A stretch of DNA of 64,000 nucleotides, taken from NCBI RefSeq assembly GCF_001905825.1, contig NZ_LIVV01000001.1, positions 475,299-539,298 of the forward strand, in the 5' to 3' direction. Below the pieces are notes generated by a model. It saw only the letters and a list, made by a program, of their open reading frames with translations, was not told the DNA's origin and searched no databases. Positions 54,033 to 64,000 of the stretch are shown one piece after another (the first letter of the stretch is position 1; each line of letters begins with the position of its first letter). The DNA is from Streptomyces sp. CB02009. GTDB taxonomy: Bacteria > Actinomycetota > Actinomycetes > Streptomycetales > Streptomycetaceae. A program made the position numbers and the translations under genes.

Positions 54033-55409
54033 TCAGGCCAGCAGCGTCAGCCCTGCGTGGGTGCCGTTGAGGTAGTGGTCGCCGATGTCGCGGAGCCGGT
54101 GCGCCGCCTGGGTCGGGGCGGTGAGGGCGCGGGCGTTGCGCCAGAAGCGGTCGAAGCCGGGACCTCCGGCGCGGGCGTCGGCGCCCGCCGTCCCGTCGAC
54201 CAGTTCGAGGATGCGGGTGGTGATGTGCACGGCCGCCCGGCCGGTGACCGTCTCGGCGGCCGCCACCAGGACCGCGATGTCGGCGCGTTCCTCCACACCG
54301 AGCGACCAGGCGGCGAGCAGGCCGTGGGTCATCGCGCCGGTCGCCCGCTCCACGACGGCGGCGGCGGCGTGCGCGGCCGTCGCCAGCTCCCCGTACGCGA
54401 GCAGGAGGTACGGGTCGTCCCCGGCGCCGGCCGGCTCGGAGCCGCCGGAGGGGCCGCCGGAACGGTCCGCCGGTCCCGGTCCGGCCTGACCTGCGCGGCT
54501 GATGTCCCTTGCCTCGGCGAGCGCCCCTTCGGCGATGCCCAGCCCGACGTGGACCAGGAGCAGCCGCAGGACGAGCGGGGCGAGGGTGGAGAAGGGGGCG
54601 ACGGCGTGCTCGTCGTGGGGGAGTGCGCCGAGGACGTCCTCGGGCGCCACGGGGACCCGGTCGAAGGTGACGGTGCCCGCGCCGGCCAACCGCTGGCCGA
54701 CGCGTTCCGTCCCGGCGTCGGTGAACACCCCGGGTTCGGCGGGGTCCACCAGGACGACGAAGAGGTCGCCGCTGCCGCCGGGGCGGGCCCCGACGACGAG
54801 CCGGTCGGCGACCGTCACGGCGGACGCGAAGGTACGGGTCCCGTCGAGGATCCAGCCCCTGCCGGAGTCGGCGGGGGTCAGCGTGAGGCCGGCGCCGGTC
54901 TCCGGGCGCGGTGCCTCGACGCCCCCGGCGAGCAGCCAGCGTCCCTCGGTGGTGCGTACGTCGAGGGGGTGGTCGTTCACGAAGGAGGTGCCCGGGTCCC
55001 GCGCGGGGCCGCCGAAGAAGCGGCTGCTCCAGGACAGGGCGTAGTGGTGGGCGAGCAGTTCGCCCACGGAGCTGTCGGCGGCGGAGATCTCCCGTACCAC
55101 CGCACACGCGGCCTGCCACGCGGCGCCCCGCCGGTTCGGTCCCGGGGCCGTCAGGAGGGCGGGCAGCCCGGCCTCCTGGAGACGGGCGACCTCGTCGAAC
55201 GGGTCCTTGCCCGCCCGGTCCCTCGCGAGGGCGTCGACGGCGAGGTCGTCGGCGAGTTCGCGGGTGACGCGGGGCCAGAGCGCATCGTCTGCGGGCCGGT
55301 CGAACGGGCTCTCGCCGGGCCGCTCGGCGGGGCGGGCGACGGGTCCTGCGGCCGGTGCGGAGGCGGTGCGTATCGCTGGTCTCTTCGGCGACTTCCTCGG
55401 CGTACTCAC
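54033..55409 (-). CDS. Acyl-CoA dehydrogenase-fold flavoenzyme (SfnB/DszC-like)
   Basis: 458 residues from a GTG at 55409 with GAGGTGAC upstream. The three-domain acyl-CoA dehydrogenase fold is visible: helical N-terminal domain (FDEVARLQEAGLPALLTAPG, then SAADSSVGELLAHHYALSW), central beta domain (GWILDGTRTFASAVTVADRL) and C-terminal helical domain (LVHVGLGIAEGALAEARDIS ... NARALTAPTQAAHRLRDIGD). The ending, and the lack of the catalytic glutamate context of true acyl-CoA dehydrogenases, point to the FMN-dependent monooxygenase branch (DszC, SfnB) that attacks organosulfur or related compounds. The neighbouring Rrf2 regulator and candidate operator support a sulfur role. Confidence 0.82.
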   Translation of the reverse strand: MSTPRKSPKRPAIRTASAPAAGPVARPAERPGESPFDRPADDALWPRVTRELADDLAVDALARDRAGKDPFDEVARLQEAGLPALLTAPGPNRRGAAWQAACAVVREISAADSSVGELLAHHYALSWSSRFFGGPARDPGTSFVNDHPLDVRTTEGRWLLAGGVEAPRPETGAGLTLTPADSGRGWILDGTRTFASAVTVADRLVVGARPGGSGDLFVVLVDPAEPGVFTDAGTERVGQRLAGAGTVTFDRVPVAPEDVLGALPHDEHAVAPFSTLAPLVLRLLLVHVGLGIAEGALAEARDISRAGQAGPGPADRSGGPSGGSEPAGAGDDPYLLLAYGELATAAHAAAAVVERATGAMTHGLLAAWSLGVEERADIAVLVAAAETVTGRAAVHITTRILELVDGTAGADARAGGPGFDRFWRNARALTAPTQAAHRLRDIGDHYLNGTHAGLTLLA

Positions 55410-55430
55410 GTCACCTCACATGGCTCGTCA

Positions 55431-55455
55431 TATCCCCACTGGAATAGTAGGGATA
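55431..55455. promoter_or_regulatory. Candidate Rrf2/CymR-type operator
   Basis: TATCCCCACT (55431-55440) and AGTAGGGATA (55446-55455) match as inverted arms at nine of ten positions with a 5-bp spacer GGAAT. It is AT-rich for this genome and lies 22 bp upstream of the flavoenzyme start, between it and the Rrf2 gene. Long inverted repeats of this size suit Rrf2 dimers. Confidence 0.6.
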
Positions 55456-55567
55456 GTGGCAGAGGGGAGGCCGCCGCCCCAAGAGGCGTCCGCAAGCTGG
55501 ACAACGTCGTCTCGCCACGTGAGAAGAAGTCACTTCGGCGCAGGTCGCGACAGGTTGGGCCGAGGAC

Positions 55568-56023
55568 TCAGGGGTTGGTCCAGGCCTCCGGGTCGTCCGC
55601 GAGCGCGACGATCGTGTCCGGCAGCCGGGCCGCCGCGACCTCCGCCAGCGACACCCCGAGCACCTCGCGGACGCCCGCCCGGAGCGCGATCCAGAGAGTG
55701 AGCAGCGACTCGGCCGGACCGGTGTACGACAGGTCCGGCGGCCGCTCCCCCCGGACCGACACCAACGGCCCCTCCACGCAGCGGATGACCTCGGCGACCG
55801 AGATCGACTCCGCGGGCCTGGCCAGCCAGTAACCGCCGTTGCCGCCACGCTGGCTCTGCACGAGACCGCCCTTGCGCATGTCCCCGAGGATGCCTTCGAG
55901 GAACTTGTGCGAGATGCCCTGGCCCTCGGCGATGGCCTCGGCCTTCAGCGGACCCGCGTCCTGGGCGGCGGCGAGCTGGAGGGCGGCACGCACCGCGTAG
56001 TCGGCCCTGGCTGAAATGCGCAT
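55568..56023 (-). CDS. Rrf2-family transcriptional regulator (CymR-like)
   Basis: 151 residues from the ATG at 56023. The winged helix begins MRISARADYAVRAALQLAAA, then ISHKFLEGILGDMRKGGLVQ, SQRGGNGGYWLARP and ISVAEVIRCVEGPL, all hallmarks of Rrf2. Only one cysteine is present, so the three-cysteine iron-sulfur site of IscR/NsrR is missing; this fits the CymR branch, which senses cysteine metabolism through CysK. A possible -10 (AATAAT) ends six bases before the ATG, so the mRNA may be leaderless. It is divergent from a cysteine-containing leader peptide and upstream of a flavoenzyme. Confidence 0.9.
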   Translation of the reverse strand: MRISARADYAVRAALQLAAAQDAGPLKAEAIAEGQGISHKFLEGILGDMRKGGLVQSQRGGNGGYWLARPAESISVAEVIRCVEGPLVSVRGERPPDLSYTGPAESLLTLWIALRAGVREVLGVSLAEVAAARLPDTIVALADDPEAWTNP

Positions 56024-56029
56024 GCGCGC

Positions 56030-56035
56030 ATTATT
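56030..56035 (-). promoter_or_regulatory. Candidate -10 box of the Rrf2 gene
   Basis: AATAAT on the minus strand, six bases before the ATG at 56023. No ribosome site is seen. It fits the leaderless pattern, although the first base departs from consensus. Confidence 0.45.
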
Positions 56036-56070
56036 CCGCACGCTCGCCTGAGCCGGCCCGTACCGCACCC

Positions 56071-56099
56071 TTGACGTCGCCCTGGGCCGGTCGGACACT
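56071..56099 (+). promoter_or_regulatory. Candidate promoter of the leader-peptide transcript
   Basis: TTGACG (56071-56076) and GACACT (56094-56099) are 17 bp apart. Transcription would start near 56106, about 30 bases before the leader peptide start. Confidence 0.45.
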
Positions 56100-56134
56100 C
56101 AGGACGGGGAAACCGAGCGAACAGGTAGGGAACC

Positions 56135-56281
56135 ATGGGACGCAGCGGTCGACACGACACGCCACCCGCCGCACCCCTCCCGCGCTCCCTGCCCCTCACC
56201 TCCCGCCGCCACATCGACCTGCTGCGGGTCTGCAGCGCGGCGAGTCGCGGGCGCCGCCGGGTGGTCCACCCCACCCGCTGA
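56135..56281 (+). CDS. Putative cysteine-responsive leader peptide
   Basis: 48 codons with GGTAGGG before the ATG. The central part LTSRRHIDLLRVCSAASRGR fits the actinobacterial leader peptides of the pattern RRHIDLxRVxSAxC that precede sulfur-assimilation and thiol genes; ribosome progress through the cysteine codon region is thought to control downstream expression. Here there is one Cys. Two GC hairpins follow within 50 bases and the next gene starts 175 bases downstream. Confidence 0.7.
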   Translation: MGRSGRHDTPPAAPLPRSLPLTSRRHIDLLRVCSAASRGRRRVVHPTR

Positions 56282-56296
56282 GGGTCTGTTCGCCGA

Positions 56297-56331
56297 GGGG
56301 GCACCGCCCCCGCGGGCGCAGCGCCGCGCCC
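56297..56331 (+). terminator. Two successive hairpins after the leader peptide (possible attenuator)
   Basis: GGGGGC-ACC-GCCCCC (56297-56311) and GGGCGC-AGCGCC-GCGCCC (56314-56331). They start 16 bases after the leader stop codon. Their closeness to the leader fits an attenuator, but no anti-terminator was worked out. Confidence 0.45.
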
Positions 56332-56456
56332 CTCTCCTCTTCCCGTACCTCTGCTGCCTCCGGGCCCCGTGGGCCGGTGCCGCGGTCGCGCCGCCGCGAC
56401 CGGTACCGCGCCGCGCGCCGCCCGGACCCAGCACCGAGCACCCTCAAGGGAGAAGC

Positions 56457-57317
56457 ATGTCCGTCGTCCCGTCCTCGCTGCTGCCCGCCTCCGCCGTGCC
56501 CGCCTTCCGGGGCCGGATCGGACGCGACGAGCACAGCGGCCACTACGCCGTACCGCACCGCTACCGCCTCCACGTCGCCCCGTACGACCCCGGCTGTCTG
56601 AGCATCGCCGTGACCCACAGCCTGCTCGGACTCGACGACACGCTCCCGCTCTCCGTCCTGCCCGAGAGCCCCGACACGCCCGACGGCGGGTACGCCGCCC
56701 TCCGCCCGCTGTACGAGGCGAGCGCGCACCTCTACGACGGGCCGGCCGCCGCGCCCGTCCTCAGCGACGGCTGGACCGGACGGATCGTCAGCACCCACGT
56801 CCCCGACATCCTGCGGGACCTCGCCCTCCGCTTCCGCGGCGAAGGCCCCGACCTGCTGCCCGAGGAGCACCGCGGCGAGATCGAGGCCATCGCCGACCTC
56901 TGCGAGCGGAGCGTCAACCGGGCCGCCCAGCGCGCCGGAGAGCTCGGACTCGACGGAGAAGCCGCCCACCACGACCCCCTCACCGTCCTCTTCGCGGCCC
57001 TCGGCTCCCTGGAACGCCGCCTCGCCCGCCACCCGTACGTGCTCGGCGACGCGCCGACCGCGGCCGACGTGCAGGTCTGGGTCACCCTGGTCCAGCTCGA
57101 CACCGTCCACCGCTGGCACCTGGACGCCGCCGCGATGGACCGCGTCGCCGGCTACCCCGCCCTCTGGGCCTACGCCCGACGCCTCGCCGCCCGCCCCGAG
57201 TTCGCCCACCGACTCGACATCGACGGCATCCTGCGCCGCCACCGCACCCACTGCCGCGGCCGCGAGGCCGCCGGCGCGGGCATCCGCCTGGTCGACTGGT
57301 CCGGCCCGACCGGCTGA
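56457..57317 (+). CDS. Glutathione transferase-fold protein (Xi-class/quinone reductase-like)
   Basis: 286 residues with AAGGGAGAAGC upstream. The N-terminal thioredoxin-like half (RYRLHVAPYDPGCLSIAVTH) has a single cysteine in PGC at the place where glutathionyl-hydroquinone reductases have CPWAHR. The C-terminal all-helical GST half is clear (AAQRAGELGLDGEAAHHDPL, GSLERRLARHPYVLGDAPTA followed by ADVQVWVTLVQLD). Streptomycetes use mycothiol in place of glutathione, so the thiol partner is probably different. It follows the cysteine leader peptide, which suggests that it is controlled by sulfur supply. Confidence 0.82.
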   Translation: MSVVPSSLLPASAVPAFRGRIGRDEHSGHYAVPHRYRLHVAPYDPGCLSIAVTHSLLGLDDTLPLSVLPESPDTPDGGYAALRPLYEASAHLYDGPAAAPVLSDGWTGRIVSTHVPDILRDLALRFRGEGPDLLPEEHRGEIEAIADLCERSVNRAAQRAGELGLDGEAAHHDPLTVLFAALGSLERRLARHPYVLGDAPTAADVQVWVTLVQLDTVHRWHLDAAAMDRVAGYPALWAYARRLAARPEFAHRLDIDGILRRHRTHCRGREAAGAGIRLVDWSGPTG

Positions 57318-57367
57318 CGGCTCCCCGACCGACTGACGGCTCCCACCCGAGCGACTGACCTGAGGCG

Positions 57368-57394
57368 CCGGCCGGCCGCCACACCCCCGGCCGG
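57368..57394. terminator. Weak GC hairpin between convergent genes
   Basis: CCGGCCGG occurs at 57368 and 57387 and, being self-complementary, can pair across an 11-base loop. It lies between the ends of the GST-like and epimerase genes. Confidence 0.35.
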
Positions 57395-57481
57395 CCCGCA
57401 CACGGCACGGACGGGGGCACCACCGGACGAGGTACGGGATGGTCGGGCAAGCAGCGCTCCCGGCCACCCCGGCCACCCCGG

Positions 57482-58519
57482 TCAGCCGATGCGGTGGCCC
57501 GCCAGCGGCCCCGTGTCGTCGCCCGCCCCCGTACGCACGCCGCGCAGAAACGCCTCCAGCGCTTCCAGCGAGCTCCTCGACGGCTCCCAACCCAGCTCCT
57601 GCCGGGCCCGCTCCGTCGCGAGCAACGGCATGTGCCGCATCGCGTCGAAGAGGTCGGGGGACGCGGGCGCGAGCCGAAGGCGCCAGGCCGCCGACAGCGC
57701 GCCCCGCACCGCGCCCGCCGGCACCCGCACGGGCTTGGCGTCGAGGAGTTCGCCCAGGACCGCGCCGTCGATCACCGGTTCCGCCGCCAGGTTGAACGCG
57801 CCGCGGGCGTCCCGCAGCAGCGCCCGCCGGTAGGCGTCCGCCGCGTCCTCGGTGTGCAGGACCTGGAAGCGGAGACCGTCGAACTCCGGGAGCAGCGGCA
57901 GCAGATCGGGCCGCACCAGCTGCCCGGGGAAGAAACGCCCCGCGAAGATCCTTCGCTGCCCGCTCGCCGACTCCTCCTTGAAGAGGAACGCCGGACGCAT
58001 GCGTACCACCCGGATCTGCGGATGGTCCCGCTCGAAGGTGTCCAGGACCCGCTCCAGATAGGCCTTCTCCCTGGTGTACGCCGCACCCGGCCAGCCGTGC
58101 GTCGGCCACGCCTCGGACACCGGGGCACCACCGGCAGGACCCGGTGAGTACGCCCCCACCGAGGAGGCGTGCACCAGGACCGGCACCCGCGCCGCCGCGA
58201 CCGCCTCGAAGACGCGCACCGCGCCCAGCACATTGGTCCGCCACGTCTCCACCGGATCGTGGGTCGGCCCGAACCGCCACGCCAGGTGCACCACCGCGTC
58301 CGCGTCGGCGAGGTGCCGCGCGAGGAGCGGCTCGTCGCCCTCCCGGGACAGGTCCACCTCGGCCCACTCCACCCCGGGCAGTTCCAGCCCCGGCCGGCGG
58401 CGGGCGAGCCCCAGCACCGAGCCGACGCGCGGCTCGCGCGCCAGGAGCCGTACCAGACTGGTGCCCACGTTGCCGGTGGCGCCGGTGACGACCACCCGCG
58501 AGATCTCGCTCGGGTTCAT
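57482..58519 (-). CDS. NAD(P)-dependent epimerase/reductase (atypical/extended SDR)
   Basis: 345 residues from ATG 58519, GGAGGG upstream. The nucleotide-binding motif VVVTGATGNVGTSLVRLLA lies at the N-terminus, then the acidic patch after SVLGLARRRPGLELP, VHLAWRFGPTHDPVETWRTN, and a catalytic Tyr-x3-Lys-like YTREKAYLERVL following ASSVGAYSPG. So an extended short-chain dehydrogenase/epimerase is certain and the substrate is not. No sugar-nucleotide pathway genes are adjacent. Confidence 0.88.
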   Translation of the reverse strand: MNPSEISRVVVTGATGNVGTSLVRLLAREPRVGSVLGLARRRPGLELPGVEWAEVDLSREGDEPLLARHLADADAVVHLAWRFGPTHDPVETWRTNVLGAVRVFEAVAAARVPVLVHASSVGAYSPGPAGGAPVSEAWPTHGWPGAAYTREKAYLERVLDTFERDHPQIRVVRMRPAFLFKEESASGQRRIFAGRFFPGQLVRPDLLPLLPEFDGLRFQVLHTEDAADAYRRALLRDARGAFNLAAEPVIDGAVLGELLDAKPVRVPAGAVRGALSAAWRLRLAPASPDLFDAMRHMPLLATERARQELGWEPSRSSLEALEAFLRGVRTGAGDDTGPLAGHRIG

Positions 58520-58660
58520 GTCTCCGACCCTCCGCCATCGGCGGCGGAACCGCACTCCGGGGGCGTTCCGGACACCTGCCCGTCACCCAGCGTGTCCGTG
58601 TCGGTCGCGAGTGTGGCCGACGACCGGGAGTATGGAGCGACTCAGGAGAAGGAGGACACG

Positions 58661-58903
58661 ATGCTGCTGCCCGACAGGAACACGGTCGACCGGCTGGTCC
58701 GGCACTACCGCGACCAGGAGCGGACCGTGCTGGCCAGGCCGTGCGACCTGTCGGCGCGCCGGCGCTTCGAGGACACGGCGTACACGCTGTGTGTGCTGAT
58801 GGGGGAGCGGACCGCCCGCGAGGCCGTCCTGGCGGCCGAGCACTACGTGGCCGGAACCCGCCCGGCCGCGCGGCCGACCCTCGAAGGCCTCCCGGGAGCC
58901 TGA
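58661..58903 (+). CDS. DUF5133 family small protein
   Basis: 80 residues beginning MLLPDRNTVDRLVRHYRDQE, with an excellent GAAGGAGG ribosome site. The pattern RRRFEDTAYTLCVLMGERTA is characteristic of the DUF5133 family, which I know mainly from streptomycetes and which has no established function. It is a single helical domain with no membrane segment. It is divergent from the epimerase gene. Its last bases enter the first unit of the 18-bp repeat array that follows. Confidence 0.82.
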   Translation: MLLPDRNTVDRLVRHYRDQERTVLARPCDLSARRRFEDTAYTLCVLMGERTAREAVLAAEHYVAGTRPAARPTLEGLPGA

Positions 58904-58989
58904 CCGGGACCGATCACCGGATCGGGACTGATCGCCTGACCGGGACCGATCACCTGACCGGGACCGATCACCTCCCTGGCACTGATCAG
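58900..58989. repeat. 18-bp tandem repeat array upstream of the UvrA-like gene
   Basis: Five consecutive 18-bp units. Units 1, 3 and 4 are identical (ctgaccgggaccgatcac); unit 2 differs at five or so positions and unit 5 is diverged but keeps the GATCA end. The array ends 32 bp before a -10 box, so it occupies the region just upstream of that promoter. Confidence 0.95.
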
Positions 58990-59020
58990 GATGAGAGAAG
59001 CGTCCGCATCCGGCCGCCGC

Positions 59021-59026
59021 TAGCGT
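59021..59026 (+). promoter_or_regulatory. Candidate -10 box for the leader ORF and UvrA-like gene
   Basis: TAGCGT fits TAnnnT and lies seven bases before the ATG at 59034, so the leader ORF would be translated from the very 5' end of the mRNA. Confidence 0.5.
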
Positions 59027-59033
59027 GGCTGCC

Positions 59034-59116
59034 ATGGACCTCGCGAAACGGCAGACGTCGCCCACGACGCGCCGCGCCGGTCCGTTTTTCGGCCCCGCGC
59101 GACAGCTGGAGAGACG

Positions 59117-59120
<4 letters not shown>
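59034..59120 (+). CDS. Short leader ORF coupled to the UvrA-like gene
   Basis: 28 codons, MDLAKRQTSPTTRRAGPFFG and eight more, ending in a TGA that overlaps the ATG of the UvrA-like gene (ATGA). It begins directly after a leaderless-type -10 box. It may couple translation of the resistance-type gene to the leader, or be a regulatory peptide. The peptide itself shows no known motif. Confidence 0.45.
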
Positions 59121-61495
<2,375 letters not shown>

Positions 61496-62279
61496 CGGCC
61501 GGGTCCGACGTCCGCTGCCGGCCCGGCGGCCCGTGCACCCGGGCCGCCGGGCCCACGCGCGGAAAGAGAGCGCGCGGCGCGTCCACGCAGGTGTCCCGCG
61601 AGGTGGGGCCGCCGAAACGCAGCCGGTCGTACGCCGTGAACGCCGGCTCCAGCGCGTCGAGCTCGTCCACGCGCGCGTGGAGCGCGGCCCGCCACGCGGA
61701 GGAGGGCCCGGGCCCGTCCGCCGGCCCGGGCCCGTCCGCCGTTCCGGTCCTCGCCGCGGCCAGCGCCGCGGTGATCTCCGCGGTCAGCTCGTCCTTGCGC
61801 CGTATGTGCGCCGGCGTCACCGAGCGCAGGCAGACGTACTGACCGCTCAGATACGCCTCCCATTCCGCCTCGCCGCGCGCCCGGTCCTCCCAGTGCGCGG
61901 TGAACCAGGCGCGCAGCCGACCGGATCCGCCGGCCGCGTCGGTGAGGCCGAACAGATCGCGCGGCACCATCTCGGCGCCGTCGGAGCGCAGATAGCCCGG
62001 CAGCGGCAGCAGCCGCCCGAGCATCAGCCGCCGGGCCTCGTCGGAGTCCCGACCGAGGGAGGCGCAGAGGGCCTCCAGGGGGACGAACTGCGCGGTGACG
62101 TACGCGTCGTCGGCCGCGGTCATCGGATGGTCGCCGTTCACCTCGCGGAACCGCTCGGCGATCCGCCGTGCCAGTGCCCGGTCCGCCATCACATCACTCC
62201 CTCGGGACGACCGCCCGAGCGTGTCCCGGACGGCGTCTCCGCAGGCTAGAAGCGTGACCGTGCGGCGCCCGCCGAACAG

Positions 62280-63599
62280 TCACCGACGGGCCGCCCTGCG
62301 CCGCAGGCCCCACAGCGCGAGCGCCGCCGCGCAGGCCGAGCCGACCAGGGCCAGCGGAAGACCGGGCGACGCCCCCGAAGGCTCCGCCGCGCGCGCGTGG
62401 TCCTTGGCCGGCGCGGCCGTGGCCGCAGCCTCCGCTCCTGCCCGGGGTACCCGAGTCTCCGGCTTCGCCTCGCCGCGGTCACGGGCCACCGCCACCGTAC
62501 GACCGCCCGAACCGGCCGCCGCCGCCTTCGTCTCCGGCTTCGCCGGTTCGGTCGGCACGGGGAGCAGCGAGCCCACCGGCTGGACCCGGTCCGCCGCCTC
62601 GAAGCCCCAGTCGAGGAGTTCGCGTGCCTCCTCGTACACGGCGAGTCCGCCGCCGCGCTGCGGGTTCATCACCGAGACGACGAGCGTCCGGTCACCGCGC
62701 CGGGCCGCCGAGATCAACGTGTTGCCGGCGTTGCTCGTGTAGCCGTTCTTGATCCCGATGAGCCCCGGGTAGCGGTCCACTCCGTCCGCGCCCGTCAGGA
62801 GCCGGTTGGTGTTGGCGATGCCGTACGACCAGGAGCCCGCGGGGAAGTCGGCGTACCGGGTCGAGCAGTACCGGACGAAACCGGCGTCCTGGAGCCCGGC
62901 CCTGCCGAACACCGCCAGGTCGTAGGCCGAGGAGACCTGGCCCGGGGCGTCGTACCCGTCGGGGGACACCACGTGGGTGTCCAGGGCGCCCAGCGACCTG
63001 GCCTTCTCCTGCATCTGCCGGGACATCGACTCCCAGCCGCCGTTCATCGAGGCCAGGACGTGCACCGCGTCGTTCCCCGAGCTGAGGAAGACGCCGTTCC
63101 ACAGGTCGGAGACCTTGTACGTGTACCCCTCCTTCACCCCGACCAGGCTGCTGCCGTCCCCGATCCCGGTCAGCTCGGCATCGGCGACGGTGTGCTGCTC
63201 GGAGGGTTCGTGGTGGGGGAGCGCCGTGAGTGCGAACAGCGCCTTGAGGGTGCTGGCCGGCGGCAGCTTGCGGTGGGCGTTGCGCGCCGCGAGCACCTCG
63301 CCGGAGGAGGCGTCGGCGATCACCCACGACAGGGCGGAGAGCGAGGGCACGTCGGGCGCGCCCGGCAGGGGCTGCACCTGGGTGCCCTTCAGGTCGAGCC
63401 GGGCCCGGTCGACGTACCGGCGCACGGGCGGCGAGGGCTCCCGGAGCGAGGCCCGGGGCGACCCGGCGGAGGGGGAGAGAGTCGAGGTGACGGTCGCGGT
63501 CGAGGTGACAGGAGATGCCGTGGCCGACGGAACGGGCAGCACGAGCAGCACCGCCGCGGTACCGGCGGCAGCATGACGGACAGCTGACGTGACGATCAT
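62280..63599 (-). CDS. D-alanyl-D-alanine carboxypeptidase (PBP5-type, S11)
   Basis: 439 residues. The N-terminal signal (AVRHAAAGTAAVLLVLPVPS, cleaved near ATASP) is followed by a Ser/Pro-rich spacer. The active-site motifs are SxxK in PPASTLKALFAL, SxN in FLSSGNDAVHVL and KNG (for KTG) in IGIKNGYTSNAGNTLI. The C-terminal half has an Ala/Pro/Lys-rich stalk and a terminal membrane helix (LPLALVGSACAAALALWGLR) with basic residues after it, so the enzyme is tethered. It trims the terminal D-Ala of peptidoglycan stem peptides. The ATG has no ribosome site; a TACGGT six bases upstream suggests a leaderless mRNA. Confidence 0.92.
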   Translation of the reverse strand: MIVTSAVRHAAAGTAAVLLVLPVPSATASPVTSTATVTSTLSPSAGSPRASLREPSPPVRRYVDRARLDLKGTQVQPLPGAPDVPSLSALSWVIADASSGEVLAARNAHRKLPPASTLKALFALTALPHHEPSEQHTVADAELTGIGDGSSLVGVKEGYTYKVSDLWNGVFLSSGNDAVHVLASMNGGWESMSRQMQEKARSLGALDTHVVSPDGYDAPGQVSSAYDLAVFGRAGLQDAGFVRYCSTRYADFPAGSWSYGIANTNRLLTGADGVDRYPGLIGIKNGYTSNAGNTLISAARRGDRTLVVSVMNPQRGGGLAVYEEARELLDWGFEAADRVQPVGSLLPVPTEPAKPETKAAAAGSGGRTVAVARDRGEAKPETRVPRAGAEAAATAAPAKDHARAAEPSGASPGLPLALVGSACAAALALWGLRRRAARR

Positions 63600-63605
63600 T
63601 CAGTA

Positions 63606-63611
63606 ACCGTA
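63606..63611 (-). promoter_or_regulatory. Candidate -10 box, leaderless carboxypeptidase gene
   Basis: TACGGT on the minus strand fits TAnnnT and is followed by six bases and the ATG at 63599. Confidence 0.4.
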
Positions 63612-63749
63612 GGAAGGTGCTGCGGAACGCGCAGATCGGAGTGAGCCGACCGGCGTAGCGGGTGTGGCGTACGGCGGCGAGTCGTGAGCCCGCCCGGGTG
63701 GTGGCGCCCTCCCCGGCCCGCTGTCGGTGGCGCAGGGCATCCTTGTGAC

Positions 63750-64000
63750 GTGCCCTCACACCCGTACCAGAGCAGCGGCGTTCCGGCGGAGAGCGCCGGA
63801 GCCCCTCCCGCCGAAGAGGCCTCCCGGTCCGTGCCCGGTCCCGCCAGGTCCTCGGCGGCCCCCGGCGCGGGGCCGTTCGGCGCGCCCGCGTTCCGCGCCG
63901 AGCGCCAGCCGCGCCGGACCACCACCGGGCACATGATCGTCTGCGGGGACGACGCCCTCGCCCACCGTCTCGCGGGCGAGCTGAACGAGGTGTACGGGGA
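63750..64000 (+). CDS. NAD-binding (TrkA-N-like) protein, N-terminal fragment
   Basis: The frame starts with a GTG at 63750 and runs off the right edge. About 60 disordered Pro/Ala/Ser-rich residues are followed by GHMIVCGDDALAHRLAGELN, the beginning of a Rossmann fold of the TrkA-N/RCK kind that regulates potassium channels and transporters. The start is uncertain; the ATG at 63933 would give a protein starting at the Rossmann strand. It is divergent from the carboxypeptidase gene across 150 bp. Confidence 0.65.
   Translation, partial: MPSHPYQSSGVPAESAGAPPAEEASRSVPGPARSSAAPGAGPFGAPAFRAERQPRRTTTGHMIVCGDDALAHRLAGELNEVYG

Noticed and set aside
58900..58989. CRISPR array
   Set aside because: The units are 18 bp with no spacers and no cas genes nearby; it is a simple tandem repeat.

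Overview
The window reads as a piece of a Streptomyces (or close relative) chromosome. GC content is very high and almost every codon ends in G or C. GTG starts are common, many genes overlap by four bases (GTGA or ATGA), and the gene set is streptomycete: a SigB/SigF-type partner-switching group, monomeric NADP isocitrate dehydrogenase, a 67-residue cold-shock protein, DUF5133, DUF6058 and DUF6328 proteins, and leaderless promoters of the form TAnnnT-N6-ATG. No rRNA, tRNA, CRISPR array, insertion sequence or phage gene was seen. Genes and function assignments below come from reading motifs by eye; no database search was run.

Layout. 1-2.6 kb: a rifampicin monooxygenase gene (rox) with a perfect 23-bp palindrome upstream that looks like a rifamycin-associated element, then a fused ArsR-SRPBCC regulator. 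2.8-8.2 kb: amidase, small conserved proteins, and a stress group of STAS antagonist, two HATPase proteins and a SigB-type sigma factor. 8.2-14.9 kb: a response regulator, histidine kinase and lipoprotein operon (AfsQ1/Q2/Q3-like order), divergent from a lipoprotein, a membrane-fusion protein with a peptidoglycan-binding domain, an ABC ATPase and an FtsX permease. 14.9-25.5 kb: housekeeping and regulatory genes (MazG-like, DEAD-box helicase, Csp, an N-terminally extended GAPDH, serine hydrolase, VanW protein, IclR and LacI regulators).

25.6-44.0 kb is the most unusual region. A 1546-residue protein joins about ten membrane helices, PAS, GGDEF and EAL domains (cyclic di-GMP synthesis and breakdown) to a complete PLP-dependent alpha-oxoamine synthase, and is translationally coupled to a methyltransferase. 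It converges on a leftward cell-surface glycan operon whose genes nearly all overlap: GT2 enzymes, a GT4 with an extra C-terminal tail, a flippase fused to a nucleotidyltransferase-like domain, a thymidylate-kinase-like P-loop domain fused to a GT4, a PIG-L deacetylase, a GT39-type membrane transferase, another GT4, and an exported glycosidase-like protein. My inference is that this is a c-di-GMP-linked envelope or exopolysaccharide system.

44.2-52.8 kb: GH15 glucoamylase/trehalase-like enzyme, small membrane protein, PAP2 phosphatase, isocitrate dehydrogenase, then an ECF sigma factor fused through a zinc motif and membrane helix to an extracellular CAP domain. It faces a separate CAP-domain protein whose upstream region carries the same short motif at nearly the same distance. 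53-57.3 kb: universal stress protein and a probable sulfur module (DszC/SfnB-like flavoenzyme, an Rrf2 regulator with a candidate operator, a cysteine-containing leader peptide and a glutathione-transferase-like protein). 57.5-64 kb: epimerase, DUF5133, an 18-bp repeat array and a short leader ORF ahead of a DrrC/UvrA-like ABC protein, DUF6058, a D-Ala-D-Ala carboxypeptidase, and the start of a TrkA-N-type NAD-binding protein.
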